Assembly (NCBI GenBank): GCA_963693315.1
Contig: OY856188.1
Coordinates: forward strand, 265,169,114-265,233,113
Length of the DNA stretch: 64,000 nt
From: Diogma glabrata
Lineage: Eukaryota > Arthropoda > Insecta > Diptera > Cylindrotomidae
Direction: 5' to 3'
Position numbers and translations under genes: made by a program. The notes under the pieces were generated by a model, which worked only from the letters and a program-made list of their open reading frames with translations, was not told the DNA's origin and did no database searches. This document shows positions 12,447-21,700 of the stretch, piece after piece (positions within the stretch are counted from its first letter, which is position 1; every line of letters starts with the position of its first letter).

Positions 12447-15400
12447 TCATTCACGCACATCCTTTACGTTATAGATTCCTTTTCGTCTAGTCACTACATC
12501 CTCTAATTCCACGAGCGCGTGGCCTACCAATCGAATTATTTTAGCTTCAAGGAATTTCGGTGACAATTTTGCAGATACTTTCTTCCCAGCATCGCTCAAG
12601 ATAAAGTTTCTGCGATAAACGACATCTCCGACCTTAAATTTGGGTTCTCTCGATCTCAAGTTGTAACGGTTTGCATTGTTTTTAAACGCTTTCGTTATTT
12701 GCTCTTTCAATTTTTCTCTAACGACAGAAAGATGATCATTCTGAGATACTTCTTCAACAGGTTCCTGTAGACAATTTAGATTCTTTAATAAAGCGTAAGT
12801 CGATCCATGAGAGATCATGCTTAATCCGAATAATGCATAGTAAGGGGAACAATTAACTGAGGTGTGAATCATGCTGCGGAGAGCGGCGTTAATATCATTT
12901 AGGTGAAGGTCCCATTTAGCATGATCTTCTTTTAGGTACGCCCTTATCCCAGACAGAACAGTTCTATTCACCCTCTCAGATGCATTCGCTTGCGGAGAGT
13001 ATAAGGCTGTTCGAAGATGTTGAATTCCGAAACTAGACAAGAAATGCTTGAAGCATAGCGAAGTGAATTGCGTACCATTATCAGTAATAATTATTTCAGG
13101 ACATCCAAATGTGTGTATTACGTACGTTTGTATCAGCCTACATATAGGTTCTGAACTTAAACTACGAAGTGGAAAAAGGAAAGAGAATTTCGTTAGGTGA
13201 TCCAGAACTACGAGGATTGCAATATTTCCGGATTTGGATCGCGGATATGGACCCAATATGTCAACGTACAATCTCTGCATAGGACGCTCAGATTGAGTTT
13301 GTGAGAACATTGGAGCCCTAAGAATTTGGTTTGAAGCTTTGACCTGTTTACAGACTTTACAACTAGCTATTCGAGATTGAACCTGCGCAAGCATCCTAGG
13401 CCAATAATAAAATCGCCTTAGATGGTGTAGGGTTTTCACGACGTCTGGGTGAGCAGAAGTAGGGAGTTCATGTGCTTTAGTCACTAAATCATCAGTTAAC
13501 TCTTCTGGGACCCATAGTTTCCATTGTTCGCCCTCCATACAAGAAGAAAAGGTGACCTTTTTGTATACTTTTTCGTTCACTATTTTTATATCTGGCAAGG
13601 AGAAATTTCCATCTTTCACAATATGAATTAATTTAAGGTATTCTGCAGACTGAAAGGAAGATGAGTTCAGGTCTATTTCTTGACGATCGTATGCAGTCAG
13701 CGCATCCACACAAGGGATACGAGAAAGCGCGTCTGGAACAATATTTAGACTCCCTCTCCTGTACTCGACTTCAAATGGATACCCTTGCAGTTTCAGGCTC
13801 CATCGCGCCAACCGGCCTGTCAAATCGGTTTGCTGCATTAACCACTTCAATGATGCGTGGTCAGTAATAACTTTGAAGGGGTGAGCTTCAATATATGGCC
13901 TAAACTTCTTGATTCCCAAGATAACTGCTAAACACTCCTTCTCGCTCACTGAATAATTGCGCTGTGCTGCGTTCAACTTTTTTGACATAAACGCTATGGG
14001 GTGTTCCACGTTTTCATCATCAAGTTGAGTCAACACACAACCAATACCCTCATTGCTTGCATCACATTGTAAGGTGAAGGGCCTGGTAAAATCTGGGTTG
14101 GCTAATATTGGGGCAGATGTCAATGCTCTCTTGATAGTGTTGAACGCTACATCAGCTTCATCGGTCCATTGAAATTTTTTTGGAGTCGTTTTTAATAGAT
14201 TCGAAATTGGAGAAGTGATTGATGCAAAATCTGATATAAATCGTCTGTAGTACCCAGACATGCCTAGGAAACGTCTGACTTGTCTAATTGAAGTTGGGAT
14301 CGGAAATTCTGCTATAGCTACCACTTTGTCTGAATCAACCCTGATTCCGTCCTTATCTATGACGTAACCCAAGTACTTCACCTCAGGTAACAAAAATTTG
14401 CTCTTTTCTATGTTGATCGTAAGATTCGCTCGCTTTAAATGTCCGGCAATCTCTTCTAAGGTGTGGAGATGGGATTCGAATGTGGGCGTTACAATTAGCA
14501 AATCATCCAAATATACGAATACTTGAGTTTTCAGATTTGGAGGAATTACTTGATCCATAAGCATCGACATTGTCTGTGCAGCATTGCAGAGACCAAAAGG
14601 CATTCGTACATACTGATACAGAGGTCGTCCTGGTACCGTAAATGCCGTTTTTTCGCGAGAGCTGACTTCCATGGGGATCTGCCAGAACGCGTCTTTGAGG
14701 TCCAAGCTGGATATGTATCGTGATTTAGGTAGACGACTCAATATACCTTCTATTTGAGGAAGAGGGTAGGCTAATGGTTTCGTGACTTTATTCACCTTAC
14801 GTGAGTCCAAGCATAAGCGCACCTTCCCTGGCTTCCTAACAAGCACGACTGGTGAACTCCACGAACTGGTTGATTTCTCAATTATTCCTAAGGATAACAT
14901 TCGATCTAACTCCTCTCCCATCAACTTCTCAATTGCAGGTGATATCGGGTAATGTCTCTGTTTCACTGGTAGTGCTGCACCAGTATCGATAACGTGCTCT
15001 AATAAATGAGTCCTGCCTAAACCTAGCTTCGAGAATGACGGAATGAGTTGAATTACTTTATCCAGTCGCTGTTGTTGATCTACCGTGAGACAGGATAGTA
15101 TGTGATCTTCGGTTTTTATTACCAGCTGTTGGGTCAAAGGTTGATAAAGCTTAAAAAGCCTGAAGAAATCAATACCCATGTATAGGTTTTGTGAAAGAGA
15201 AGGAACTACTACCAACTCCATGTTCTTTTGCATACCTAAAAATGAGACAACGGTAGTGAAGTAACCATAAATTTCCTGATTGTTGCCATCCGCCGTCTTC
15301 ACTTGTCCTGTAGTGCGAGTTACACACCCTGGTGTTTTTACTAGCTCGTGAGCAAATGTCCCGCCTATTGCGCTCAGAGACGCTCCACTGTCAAGGAGAC

Positions 15401-15938
15401 CAAGTCGTTTCGAGTTTAGAATTTCAATTTCAGCATATGGTCTAGGATCATTTTCAATCGAAACAATAGATGACACAAAATGTGATTGGATCATACGACG
15501 ATTTTTACGATAACATTGTAATCTAGAGACAGAACGAGCACGACGGTGAGTCTTCCGTATTTCACTAATTCCAAGACGAGTTTTCACGGCGGTGTATTCC
15601 TGTAGACGTTGAAAAGGAGTTTTCACAACAGGATCAATTTTAGACGAATTTAGGGTTACACTACGCTTAAGAATTTGCACTGATGTATTAGAACTGGGAG
15701 AGCAATTCATATCAGCGCCACGCGGCACATCCGTTCTGATAGTGGCATCTTCGTCAGAGATGTCAGGTGACGGACTCAGTATTTCTACTGGATCACATTG
15801 GTTAGGAATTATTTCTGGGAGCGCGAGTCTTTGTTGACCACGCTCCCTTTCACATTTAAACGACACTTGTCGCATTTGAATAAGTATGTATCGTCCATGC
15901 CACAGCCAAAACAGAAGAGTCGCAGAGGCTGTTTGCAC
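12447..15938 (-). CDS. pol: Pol polyprotein: protease, reverse transcriptase, RNase H, integrase
   Basis: The open frame is 1163 codons but is probably reached by a -1 frameshift from gag at 15854-15860, so its first ~26 codons are likely not used as written. Domains in order: aspartic protease with LLDSGAS (Asp183); reverse transcriptase with SLDLKDAFWQ near 411-420 and VYLDDLL (Asp478-479); RNase H with LQCDASNEG near 623 and ITDHASLKW near 691; integrase zinc finger His823, His830, Cys860, Cys863; integrase core Asp893, Asp953 (TDNGTQF) and Glu988 (NASERV). A basic C-terminal region with RYNLRSREPKFKVGDVVY follows. Order PR-RT-RH-IN defines Ty3/gypsy. All catalytic residues are present and there are no internal stops, so the enzyme set looks functional. 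There is no chromodomain and no downstream env. Confidence 0.95.
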   Translation of the reverse strand: MQTASATLLFWLWHGRYILIQMRQVSFKCERERGQQRLALPEIIPNQCDPVEILSPSPDISDEDATIRTDVPRGADMNCSPSSNTSVQILKRSVTLNSSKIDPVVKTPFQRLQEYTAVKTRLGISEIRKTHRRARSVSRLQCYRKNRRMIQSHFVSSIVSIENDPRPYAEIEILNSKRLGLLDSGASLSAIGGTFAHELVKTPGCVTRTTGQVKTADGNNQEIYGYFTTVVSFLGMQKNMELVVVPSLSQNLYMGIDFFRLFKLYQPLTQQLVIKTEDHILSCLTVDQQQRLDKVIQLIPSFSKLGLGRTHLLEHVIDTGAALPVKQRHYPISPAIEKLMGEELDRMLSLGIIEKSTSSWSSPVVLVRKPGKVRLCLDSRKVNKVTKPLAYPLPQIEGILSRLPKSRYISSLDLKDAFWQIPMEVSSREKTAFTVPGRPLYQYVRMPFGLCNAAQTMSMLMDQVIPPNLKTQVFVYLDDLLIVTPTFESHLHTLEEIAGHLKRANLTINIEKSKFLLPEVKYLGYVIDKDGIRVDSDKVVAIAEFPIPTSIRQVRRFLGMSGYYRRFISDFASITSPISNLLKTTPKKFQWTDEADVAFNTIKRALTSAPILANPDFTRPFTLQCDASNEGIGCVLTQLDDENVEHPIAFMSKKLNAAQRNYSVSEKECLAVILGIKKFRPYIEAHPFKVITDHASLKWLMQQTDLTGRLARWSLKLQGYPFEVEYRRGSLNIVPDALSRIPCVDALTAYDRQEIDLNSSSFQSAEYLKLIHIVKDGNFSLPDIKIVNEKVYKKVTFSSCMEGEQWKLWVPEELTDDLVTKAHELPTSAHPDVVKTLHHLRRFYYWPRMLAQVQSRIASCKVCKQVKASNQILRAPMFSQTQSERPMQRLYVDILGPYPRSKSGNIAILVVLDHLTKFSFLFPLRSLSSEPICRLIQTYVIHTFGCPEIIITDNGTQFTSLCFKHFLSSFGIQHLRTALYSPQANASERVNRTVLSGIRAYLKEDHAKWDLHLNDINAALRSMIHTSVNCSPYYALFGLSMISHGSTYALLKNLNCLQEPVEEVSQNDHLSVVREKLKEQITKAFKNNANRYNLRSREPKFKVGDVVYRRNFILSDAGKKVSAKLSPKFLEAKIIRLVGHALVELEDVVTRRKGIYNVKDVRE

Positions 15939-17251
15939 TGGCGGAATCCATGTCCTTGCATTTTACAATTCCAGCAAGAGAGAATTTTCTTTGTAGTATC
16001 AGGTACACCTTGGTATGCATGGAGTTCTGCTTTTGGAATCCCTAAATGTGCTAATTCAATAGGAAGTTCGTCTATCAATGGTTCATCTCCCTGCAAATCA
16101 TCGGATGTAAGTATTTCGGCCACTCCCGATTTACCTGCAAAAGTACGAGGTGTTGAAACTGAGGACCACAACTTCTCACGACGTCTACACAACTCTCGGA
16201 GTTGGTCTATGGAGTGCACATTCACATACAACAGTTCTTTGCGAATTTCAAGCTTGAGATTGTTGAGAAGAATATTCAATAAGCTCTGATCAGTTAATGG
16301 TATGCTGAGTTTATCAATGAGGCGACGTATATCATCATACATTACGTCGAAGGTTTCGGAGGTTCGCTGTTTTCTAGCCCTGATTTTATCGAGCACTTCG
16401 TCATCCGTGTCTTGCTCACCAAACTCAAGCCTTGCTGCTGCACACAATGCTTCCCATGATATTCGAGGTGTTCGATGGTGATACCGCCAGTACCAATCTG
16501 CTGCTTTGTCCTTGAAAAGTAAGTGTGCGTGTGAGACCAGAATATCTTCACCAATGAATGATAAATTGTTCAACACCCGTATTCTATAGATGAATTCTTC
16601 AATAGTAAGTCTATCAGACTTCCCACTGAAGGTTACATGCCAATTGCAGATGGTTTTAGCATTTCGTTCATTGATTGCATGGGTTCTCGAAACTACTGGG
16701 TTGTGAACTGAAAATGAATTATTGCTGTTCCGATTCTGATTAGGTGGACTTGGTAGAGAAGCAAAATTTAACCGTTGGCGTGGAGGTGAATGCAATTTGC
16801 TGTTATGTGTCGACATATCAACGTCTGCTCTCATAATCTCTTTCAAAGTTTGGTGGAATTGATCCTCCGTACTGACTTGATGGTGTTGATTGATATTCGT
16901 TGACTCGAAGGCGGGCTGTCTGGGTACATTAAATGGGGATTCGCTTGGAATGATGATGTTGGCACTAGCCGCTCCACCCAGGTTAAGACGCTTGTTTGCC
17001 GTTTGAGAACGTGTTTTAGGCTTCGAAACCGCACCTGTTGAATTACCAACTATACGTAAGTCTAGTATTCGCAGTCTCTGTTGACAATTTGGACAGGTTC
17101 GGTTGCTTTCAAGCCAGCCTGATACACAGTTTTCGTGGAACAAATGTTGACATGGGGTGGTAACAATTGGACGAGAAGAGCTAAGTTCCTCTTGACAAAT
17201 GGAGCACACTCCTTGGCGCTCGTTCACCGTAGCTCCTTTTTGGACCGACAT
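15809..17251 (-). CDS. gag: Gag polyprotein with N-terminal RING-H2 finger
   Basis: This is a 480-residue structural protein. Residues 16-56 hold a canonical RING-H2 spacing: Cys16, Cys19, Cys34, His36, His39, Cys42, Cys53, Cys56. This fold usually recruits a ubiquitin-conjugating enzyme. A Ser/Pro/Asn-rich linker (about 60-200) follows. Next comes a helical capsid-like region (about 203-365) with WHVTFSG and a conserved DWYWRYH, then one CCHC zinc knuckle (Cys426, Cys429, His434, Cys439) and a second Cys-only finger (447, 450, 460, 463). The last 44 codons overlap pol in the -1 frame. A RING is not a standard part of gypsy Gag. It might regulate Gag-Pol stability or host restriction factors, but that is inference. 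The ATG at 17251 is chosen because the RING begins 15 residues later. Confidence 0.93.
   Translation of the reverse strand: MSVQKGATVNERQGVCSICQEELSSSRPIVTTPCQHLFHENCVSGWLESNRTCPNCQQRLRILDLRIVGNSTGAVSKPKTRSQTANKRLNLGGAASANIIIPSESPFNVPRQPAFESTNINQHHQVSTEDQFHQTLKEIMRADVDMSTHNSKLHSPPRQRLNFASLPSPPNQNRNSNNSFSVHNPVVSRTHAINERNAKTICNWHVTFSGKSDRLTIEEFIYRIRVLNNLSFIGEDILVSHAHLLFKDKAADWYWRYHHRTPRISWEALCAAARLEFGEQDTDDEVLDKIRARKQRTSETFDVMYDDIRRLIDKLSIPLTDQSLLNILLNNLKLEIRKELLYVNVHSIDQLRELCRRREKLWSSVSTPRTFAGKSGVAEILTSDDLQGDEPLIDELPIELAHLGIPKAELHAYQGVPDTTKKILSCWNCKMQGHGFRQCKQPLRLFCFGCGMDDTYLFKCDKCRLNVKGSVVNKDSRSQK
15854..15860 (-). promoter_or_regulatory. -1 ribosomal frameshift site TTTAAAT
   Basis: On the coding strand the gag codons are CGT TTA AAT, so the heptamer T TTA AAT has the X XXY YYZ form. 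Slipping back one base gives TTT AAA TGT, which is the pol frame (FKCERERG). It lies 44 nt before the gag stop codon region, inside the gag-pol overlap. Any downstream pseudoknot or stem was not evaluated. Confidence 0.8.
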
Positions 17252-17259
17252 TGTTTGGA

Positions 17260-17640
17260 TTTGTGAAATAAAATAAGTAAACTACTCTATTGCAAAGCGA
17301 GGGATAAATTTTAAAATGGTTTCACTTAAGAGTGTAAACCGATAAGTCGTGCTGTAAACAACACTCGAGCTTTATTTAGGGACAAAGACTCTAAAATTCC
17401 CGAATGACAGATTAATCACTACGTATTACTTTACTAGATCCTTTTTTCCTTTTTTTTTTGTTTTGTGTTATGAAATTTGAAGATAAAGAAAGTATACTAT
17501 GCTATGGCAAAGCGGGGATAAATTTTAAGATGGTTTTACTTAAGAGTACAAACCGATAAGTCGTGCTGCGAACAACACTTGAGCTTTATTTAGGGACAAA
17601 GACTCTAAAATTCCCAAATGACAATACTAATTACTATAGT
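17260..17640. repeat. Duplicated block of about 140 bp in the element leader
   Basis: A block starting GCAAAGCGAGGGATAAATTTT at 17292 recurs with a few changes at 17507, an offset of about 215 bp. Both copies continue through an AACCGATAAGTCGTGCTG box and a GAGCTTTATTTAGGGACAAA box. The block lies just upstream of gag on the minus strand, in the region expected to hold leader or packaging functions. Confidence 0.8.
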
Positions 17641-19020
17641 TATAAAGTTGAATGTGGGTTCTACACCGACGTTCGTTTCAGCTGAAGTTGAACATAAAAA
17701 TTCTGTGCGGCGTGTACTACCTATCTACTCAGATTTGTAAAAATAAAACTTTTTCTCGTTTTTCAAATTTTGTTTGTTTTCCTATTACAATAGGAAAAAT
17801 CTATAGTGTTTCAACCACTCAATACCGAAGAAAATTTATGATTCTGACTGGATCTTTACAATAATAGTGAAAATATTTCAAATTTCATATAAAATTTGAA
17901 TTAATTTATTTATATTATTTAATTATATTTGAGTATATTCAAGTTTTTTTTTTTGTTTTTATATATCTTCAATGAAGTTAACTTAATTTTATATATCAAA
18001 GTTAGGTAAATTAGCCTATATATATTGTATTTAAATTATTCAGTAATTAATTATTTTGATTGTATTTAATCTTATATGACATGCAAGTAATTAAATTCGA
18101 GTTCATTTACGTATTTGTTTATATATTATTTTAATATATTTAAGTTCGTTAGATATTATTTATGAAAATAATAAAACAAAATTTTCTATTTCTATTTACT
18201 ATCTACGTTATGTTTTATTAAATTCAAGCTCGTTTGAATATTATTTATGTTAACGAAAAATTTTCTATTGAAATTTACTATCTTTTACTATCTAGGTTGT
18301 ATTTTATTCAATTCAAGTCTTCTGAATACTACTTATAAAAAAATTATTTTTAATTAAATTTATATCGTATGAAAATAATTGAATTCTAATTAATCAAATG
18401 GCATATAAATAGCTTTGTTCGATTAACTCACCTAAAAATTCAATCACCAAAAATGTATTGAAAAACAAATATTTCGATTTCAAGCAAGTGTTCAAATTCC
18501 CGAGATTCGTGTCGCTGCTATGCGGATCTAAATGCGAAAAGAAAAAAAATATATTTAACGATGGAAGCTGAAATTGTAAGGCGGAATTGACTCGGCTTCT
18601 GTTACACGATGAAGGCAGGGTAGTCTGACTATAGCTTTTACTTACTAGCCAAGTGTCAGGTCATCCAGCTCCTGGATTCTACGTGATCGGTGTAAGTTTT
18701 TTTTTTTTTTTTGAGAAAAGAAGCGAGTTTAAGTGATTGTAAATGACTCGGACATGACAGTGTGCACAATCAGTCCTAATTGGCTGGGCTGGCGATAGTA
18801 TACTTAACCATCATCCCAGAATCCTAGGCCCAATCAGTGCTGACAATGTTAGCTATCTGCCCTAATCAATCATACTACTGAACTGAGGTATGCGGGTGCG
18901 TAAAGCCCGATGGAATGTCCGCTAATATATGATTTTCCACCTCTGCATGTGCTGGATTTAAATCGTTAATTATACTACATTTTAAGGTATCAGAGATAAT
19001 TCCAGAGATACTTCTCCCCC
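17641..19020 (-). other. Long non-coding leader of the LTR retrotransposon
   Basis: The segment between the primer-binding site and gag contains no convincing reading frame. It is AT-rich from about 17650 to 18420 and more balanced from about 18590 to 19020. A leader of nearly 1.8 kb in total (17252-19020) is long for gypsy elements. Confidence 0.6.
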
Positions 19021-19043
19021 TTCAGGTCCCTGTTTCGGCGCCA
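19021..19043 (-). promoter_or_regulatory. Primer-binding site, tRNA-Lys-like
   Basis: Read on the minus strand, four bases after the 5' LTR comes TGGCGCCGAAACAGGGAC followed by CTGAA. It differs at three of 23 positions from the complement of the 3' end of insect tRNA-Lys(UUU) as I recall it. The TGG start matches a CCA tail. It primes minus-strand DNA synthesis. A Lys-type site agrees with an Osvaldo/Ulysses-like placement. Confidence 0.75.
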
Positions 19044-20049
19044 TTTCTGTACCACTCTCATCGGGATAACTTTTTCCCAATCGGGATCACTTTATAAATC
19101 AATTACTTGGGTTTGCTCAGCCTCCAGGATTTGTTTTGGTGATCGCAAGTGTACATCAAGAATATTTAGGAGTGCAGACAGAAAAATAAACAAAGAATGT
19201 CTCCGCAGTTCACGAATCTCAACGAATCTGAACACTTCCCGACTAAAATAATTATTCCATTAACCCTGTAATTTATTCAGGGCACAAACAAGAGTTCGTC
19301 ATACTTGAAAACTTGAAGAAAAGATTATACAATGTTCACAAGACTAAAAGTATAATTAAGTTATCAAAAAAATATAATAAGAAATTATTTGAGCTTACTC
19401 TAGTTTTCCTTCAATTTCCCTGCGATTTAGTTCCTTTCAGTCCCTCTGCTCTTCAGTATTTCAAAAAAATCACTGGTAGTGTTTGAAAATTTGAAAATAA
19501 TTCCGTCTCTCATGAAGTGCCATTATACAAAATTGCCCAAGTTTCTATTAAATCAAAACCATTATACGCCTAGTACACTGAATGTACTGCCCGCCATTTT
19601 TCACTTCTTTTCTATCACCACTCATCCAAAACGCTACTCCGCATATTTCATGATCATAATTATTCCGGTATGCTTAACAACTGATCTTGTCTAATCCCCA
19701 TCGGTACACTCTTGAATCAAATTATATATATCCTTAATTTCAGGCAAACTTTAGCTTAAAAAAAAAAACAAACGAAATAGTTTGCATGGGTTTGTTTTAT
19801 TTATGCCAATTTAATATTTTGCCCCAAGTTTTAATATACACTGACAGAAACTTTTGTTTACATTCGTTCGTTACAGTTCAGTGTTTTATCACTAATGTTT
19901 AAATTCAATATTTACAGTCGTATCCGTGATATGAATTTTCATTCACATTTAATTATTTGAATTCGATATGTTATCACTACCTTTTATGTACAACATTTAT
20001 AGTTATTTACAGGAAATTAGTTTTTATTTACGTTTAATTTATTTCAATT

Positions 20050-20062
20050 CAATAAGTTATCA
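20050..20062. repeat. 13-bp target-site duplication of the nested LINE, left
   Basis: CAATAAGTTATCA is matched at 24735-24747 and at the empty site 11079-11091. Confidence 0.88.
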
Positions 20063-20281
20063 ATTCATTACAAACTCGACTCTCGATCAAGTAGTATGTT
20101 TATTTTTTCTCTACCGTAAATATAATATTCAATAATTATTAATAAAACAATTTCTTTTGATTATTTAAAATATTTTTGCTTTAAAATTAGTGAAAACAAA
20201 AGTGAATAATATAGGTAAACAAAAAATATTATTTTGCTAGGTTTACACTAGCTGTAACAAGTTTTATTACTTGTTATTAAA

Positions 20282-21700
20282 GTGGATCAATGTAACAACC
20301 AACATATGCATGATACGGATCTATCATGCAACTCAATTACAAAAAAACGAAAAATGGCTAACAGTCTTAAGTTAAGTGAATTAAATAAAATGAAAAAATC
20401 TATTAAAATGCAACTACAAAGTGATGGTAATCCAACATCTACTAACAGCAGTTCTGCCTACAATATAAAACCATCAAAACACAAAAATAATAACGGAGAT
20501 AATGTATCCAACTCAACAGATGACGACACTATGGCCAATGACGAAATGATTTCCACCAACATTGTTGCCAATATACCTACATCAAACTCATTTCAAGGTA
20601 TTGATAACCTTCCATCACAAACTAAAATCAACAACAACAAGAATCATAAAACAAAAAATGATGCCGTTACACCAATAGTCATTAAAAATTCATCGTTTGT
20701 CCTAGTACGAAAATTATTAATTGACAATGAAGTCAAAAATGCTGATTACAAAATCAAAATCATTAGTATTGGTTTAAAAATAATAACCAATGATAATAAT
20801 ATTAAAACAAAAATAATTGAAATACTGTCTAACGGTGATTTTGAATATTTTACATTTCCTTCAAAACAAGATAAACCGAATAAATTTATTGTATTCGGGA
20901 TACCAACAAGTATTAGTGCTAACGAAATTATTGAAGATTTGTGTTACAACGGCTTTAAATCAGATGATATAATCGAAATCATACCAATTCATACTGATCA
21001 TCAAAAGATAAACGTCAAATACCACATAATTAAAGTAAAAAATGAAATTCCAAAGCAAACTATCCTAAACATCAAATCAATATGCAATATCATTGTAAAT
21101 ATACAACAAGTGCGTAAATATTATTCCAAACCAACTCAATGTCGGCGATGTCAGATGTATGGACATGGAACATCCCATTGTTATGCTAAAATAAAATGTG
21201 TGAACTGCAGTGAACAACATTTATCATCAGAATGTCAATCTCCACTAATCAAAAAATGTGCCAACTGCTCCGGCACACATGCTGCTAATTTTTCGGACTG
21301 TCCAAAGTTTGAAGAGTATAAACTTATCAGAGAAAACTCAAGGATCAACACAAAAATAAGAAACATTGAAGTGAATATTGCCTCCACCAACAATACAAAT
21401 TACAAACCTCATCCAATATTACAGATGAATGATCAGTCATTTCCTGCTCTCCAGCCACCAAAACACTCTACTTTGCATGAAAAATGGAAAAATACATTTA
21501 AAGAACAAAAACAAACAGAAACGAACAAAATTTATTCAAGTAATCAACAAAAAAGTGGTTTGAATATTTTCTCCTATGAAGAAATAGCACAATTAGTTTC
21601 CGATATTGTAAATCAATTAGGTAAGTGTAAAAACAAAACTGAACAATTTAATGCTATCACCTTACTTACAGTTAAATATTTATATAATGATGTCAAGTAA
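20282..21700 (+). CDS. Jockey-type LINE ORF1 (Gag-like nucleic-acid-binding protein)
   Basis: This is a 472-residue protein. A Lys/Asn-rich disordered N-terminal half is followed by a globular region around 135-280 that resembles the RRM-like part of Jockey ORF1 proteins. Three zinc knuckles follow: CRRCQMYGHGTSHC (287-300), CVNCSEQHLSSEC (306-318) and CANCSGTHAANFSDC (326-340). The three-knuckle set is diagnostic of Jockey-clade ORF1 proteins, which coat the LINE RNA and form the ribonucleoprotein. The stop codon overlaps the likely start of ORF2. No frame disruptions are seen. Confidence 0.92.
   Translation: MDQCNNQHMHDTDLSCNSITKKRKMANSLKLSELNKMKKSIKMQLQSDGNPTSTNSSSAYNIKPSKHKNNNGDNVSNSTDDDTMANDEMISTNIVANIPTSNSFQGIDNLPSQTKINNNKNHKTKNDAVTPIVIKNSSFVLVRKLLIDNEVKNADYKIKIISIGLKIITNDNNIKTKIIEILSNGDFEYFTFPSKQDKPNKFIVFGIPTSISANEIIEDLCYNGFKSDDIIEIIPIHTDHQKINVKYHIIKVKNEIPKQTILNIKSICNIIVNIQQVRKYYSKPTQCRRCQMYGHGTSHCYAKIKCVNCSEQHLSSECQSPLIKKCANCSGTHAANFSDCPKFEEYKLIRENSRINTKIRNIEVNIASTNNTNYKPHPILQMNDQSFPALQPPKHSTLHEKWKNTFKEQKQTETNKIYSSNQQKSGLNIFSYEEIAQLVSDIVNQLGKCKNKTEQFNAITLLTVKYLYNDVK

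Noticed and set aside
15798..16289. A plus-strand open frame of 163 codons
   Set aside because: It lies opposite gag in a region whose minus strand encodes recognisable Gag and Pol; it has no motif of its own.
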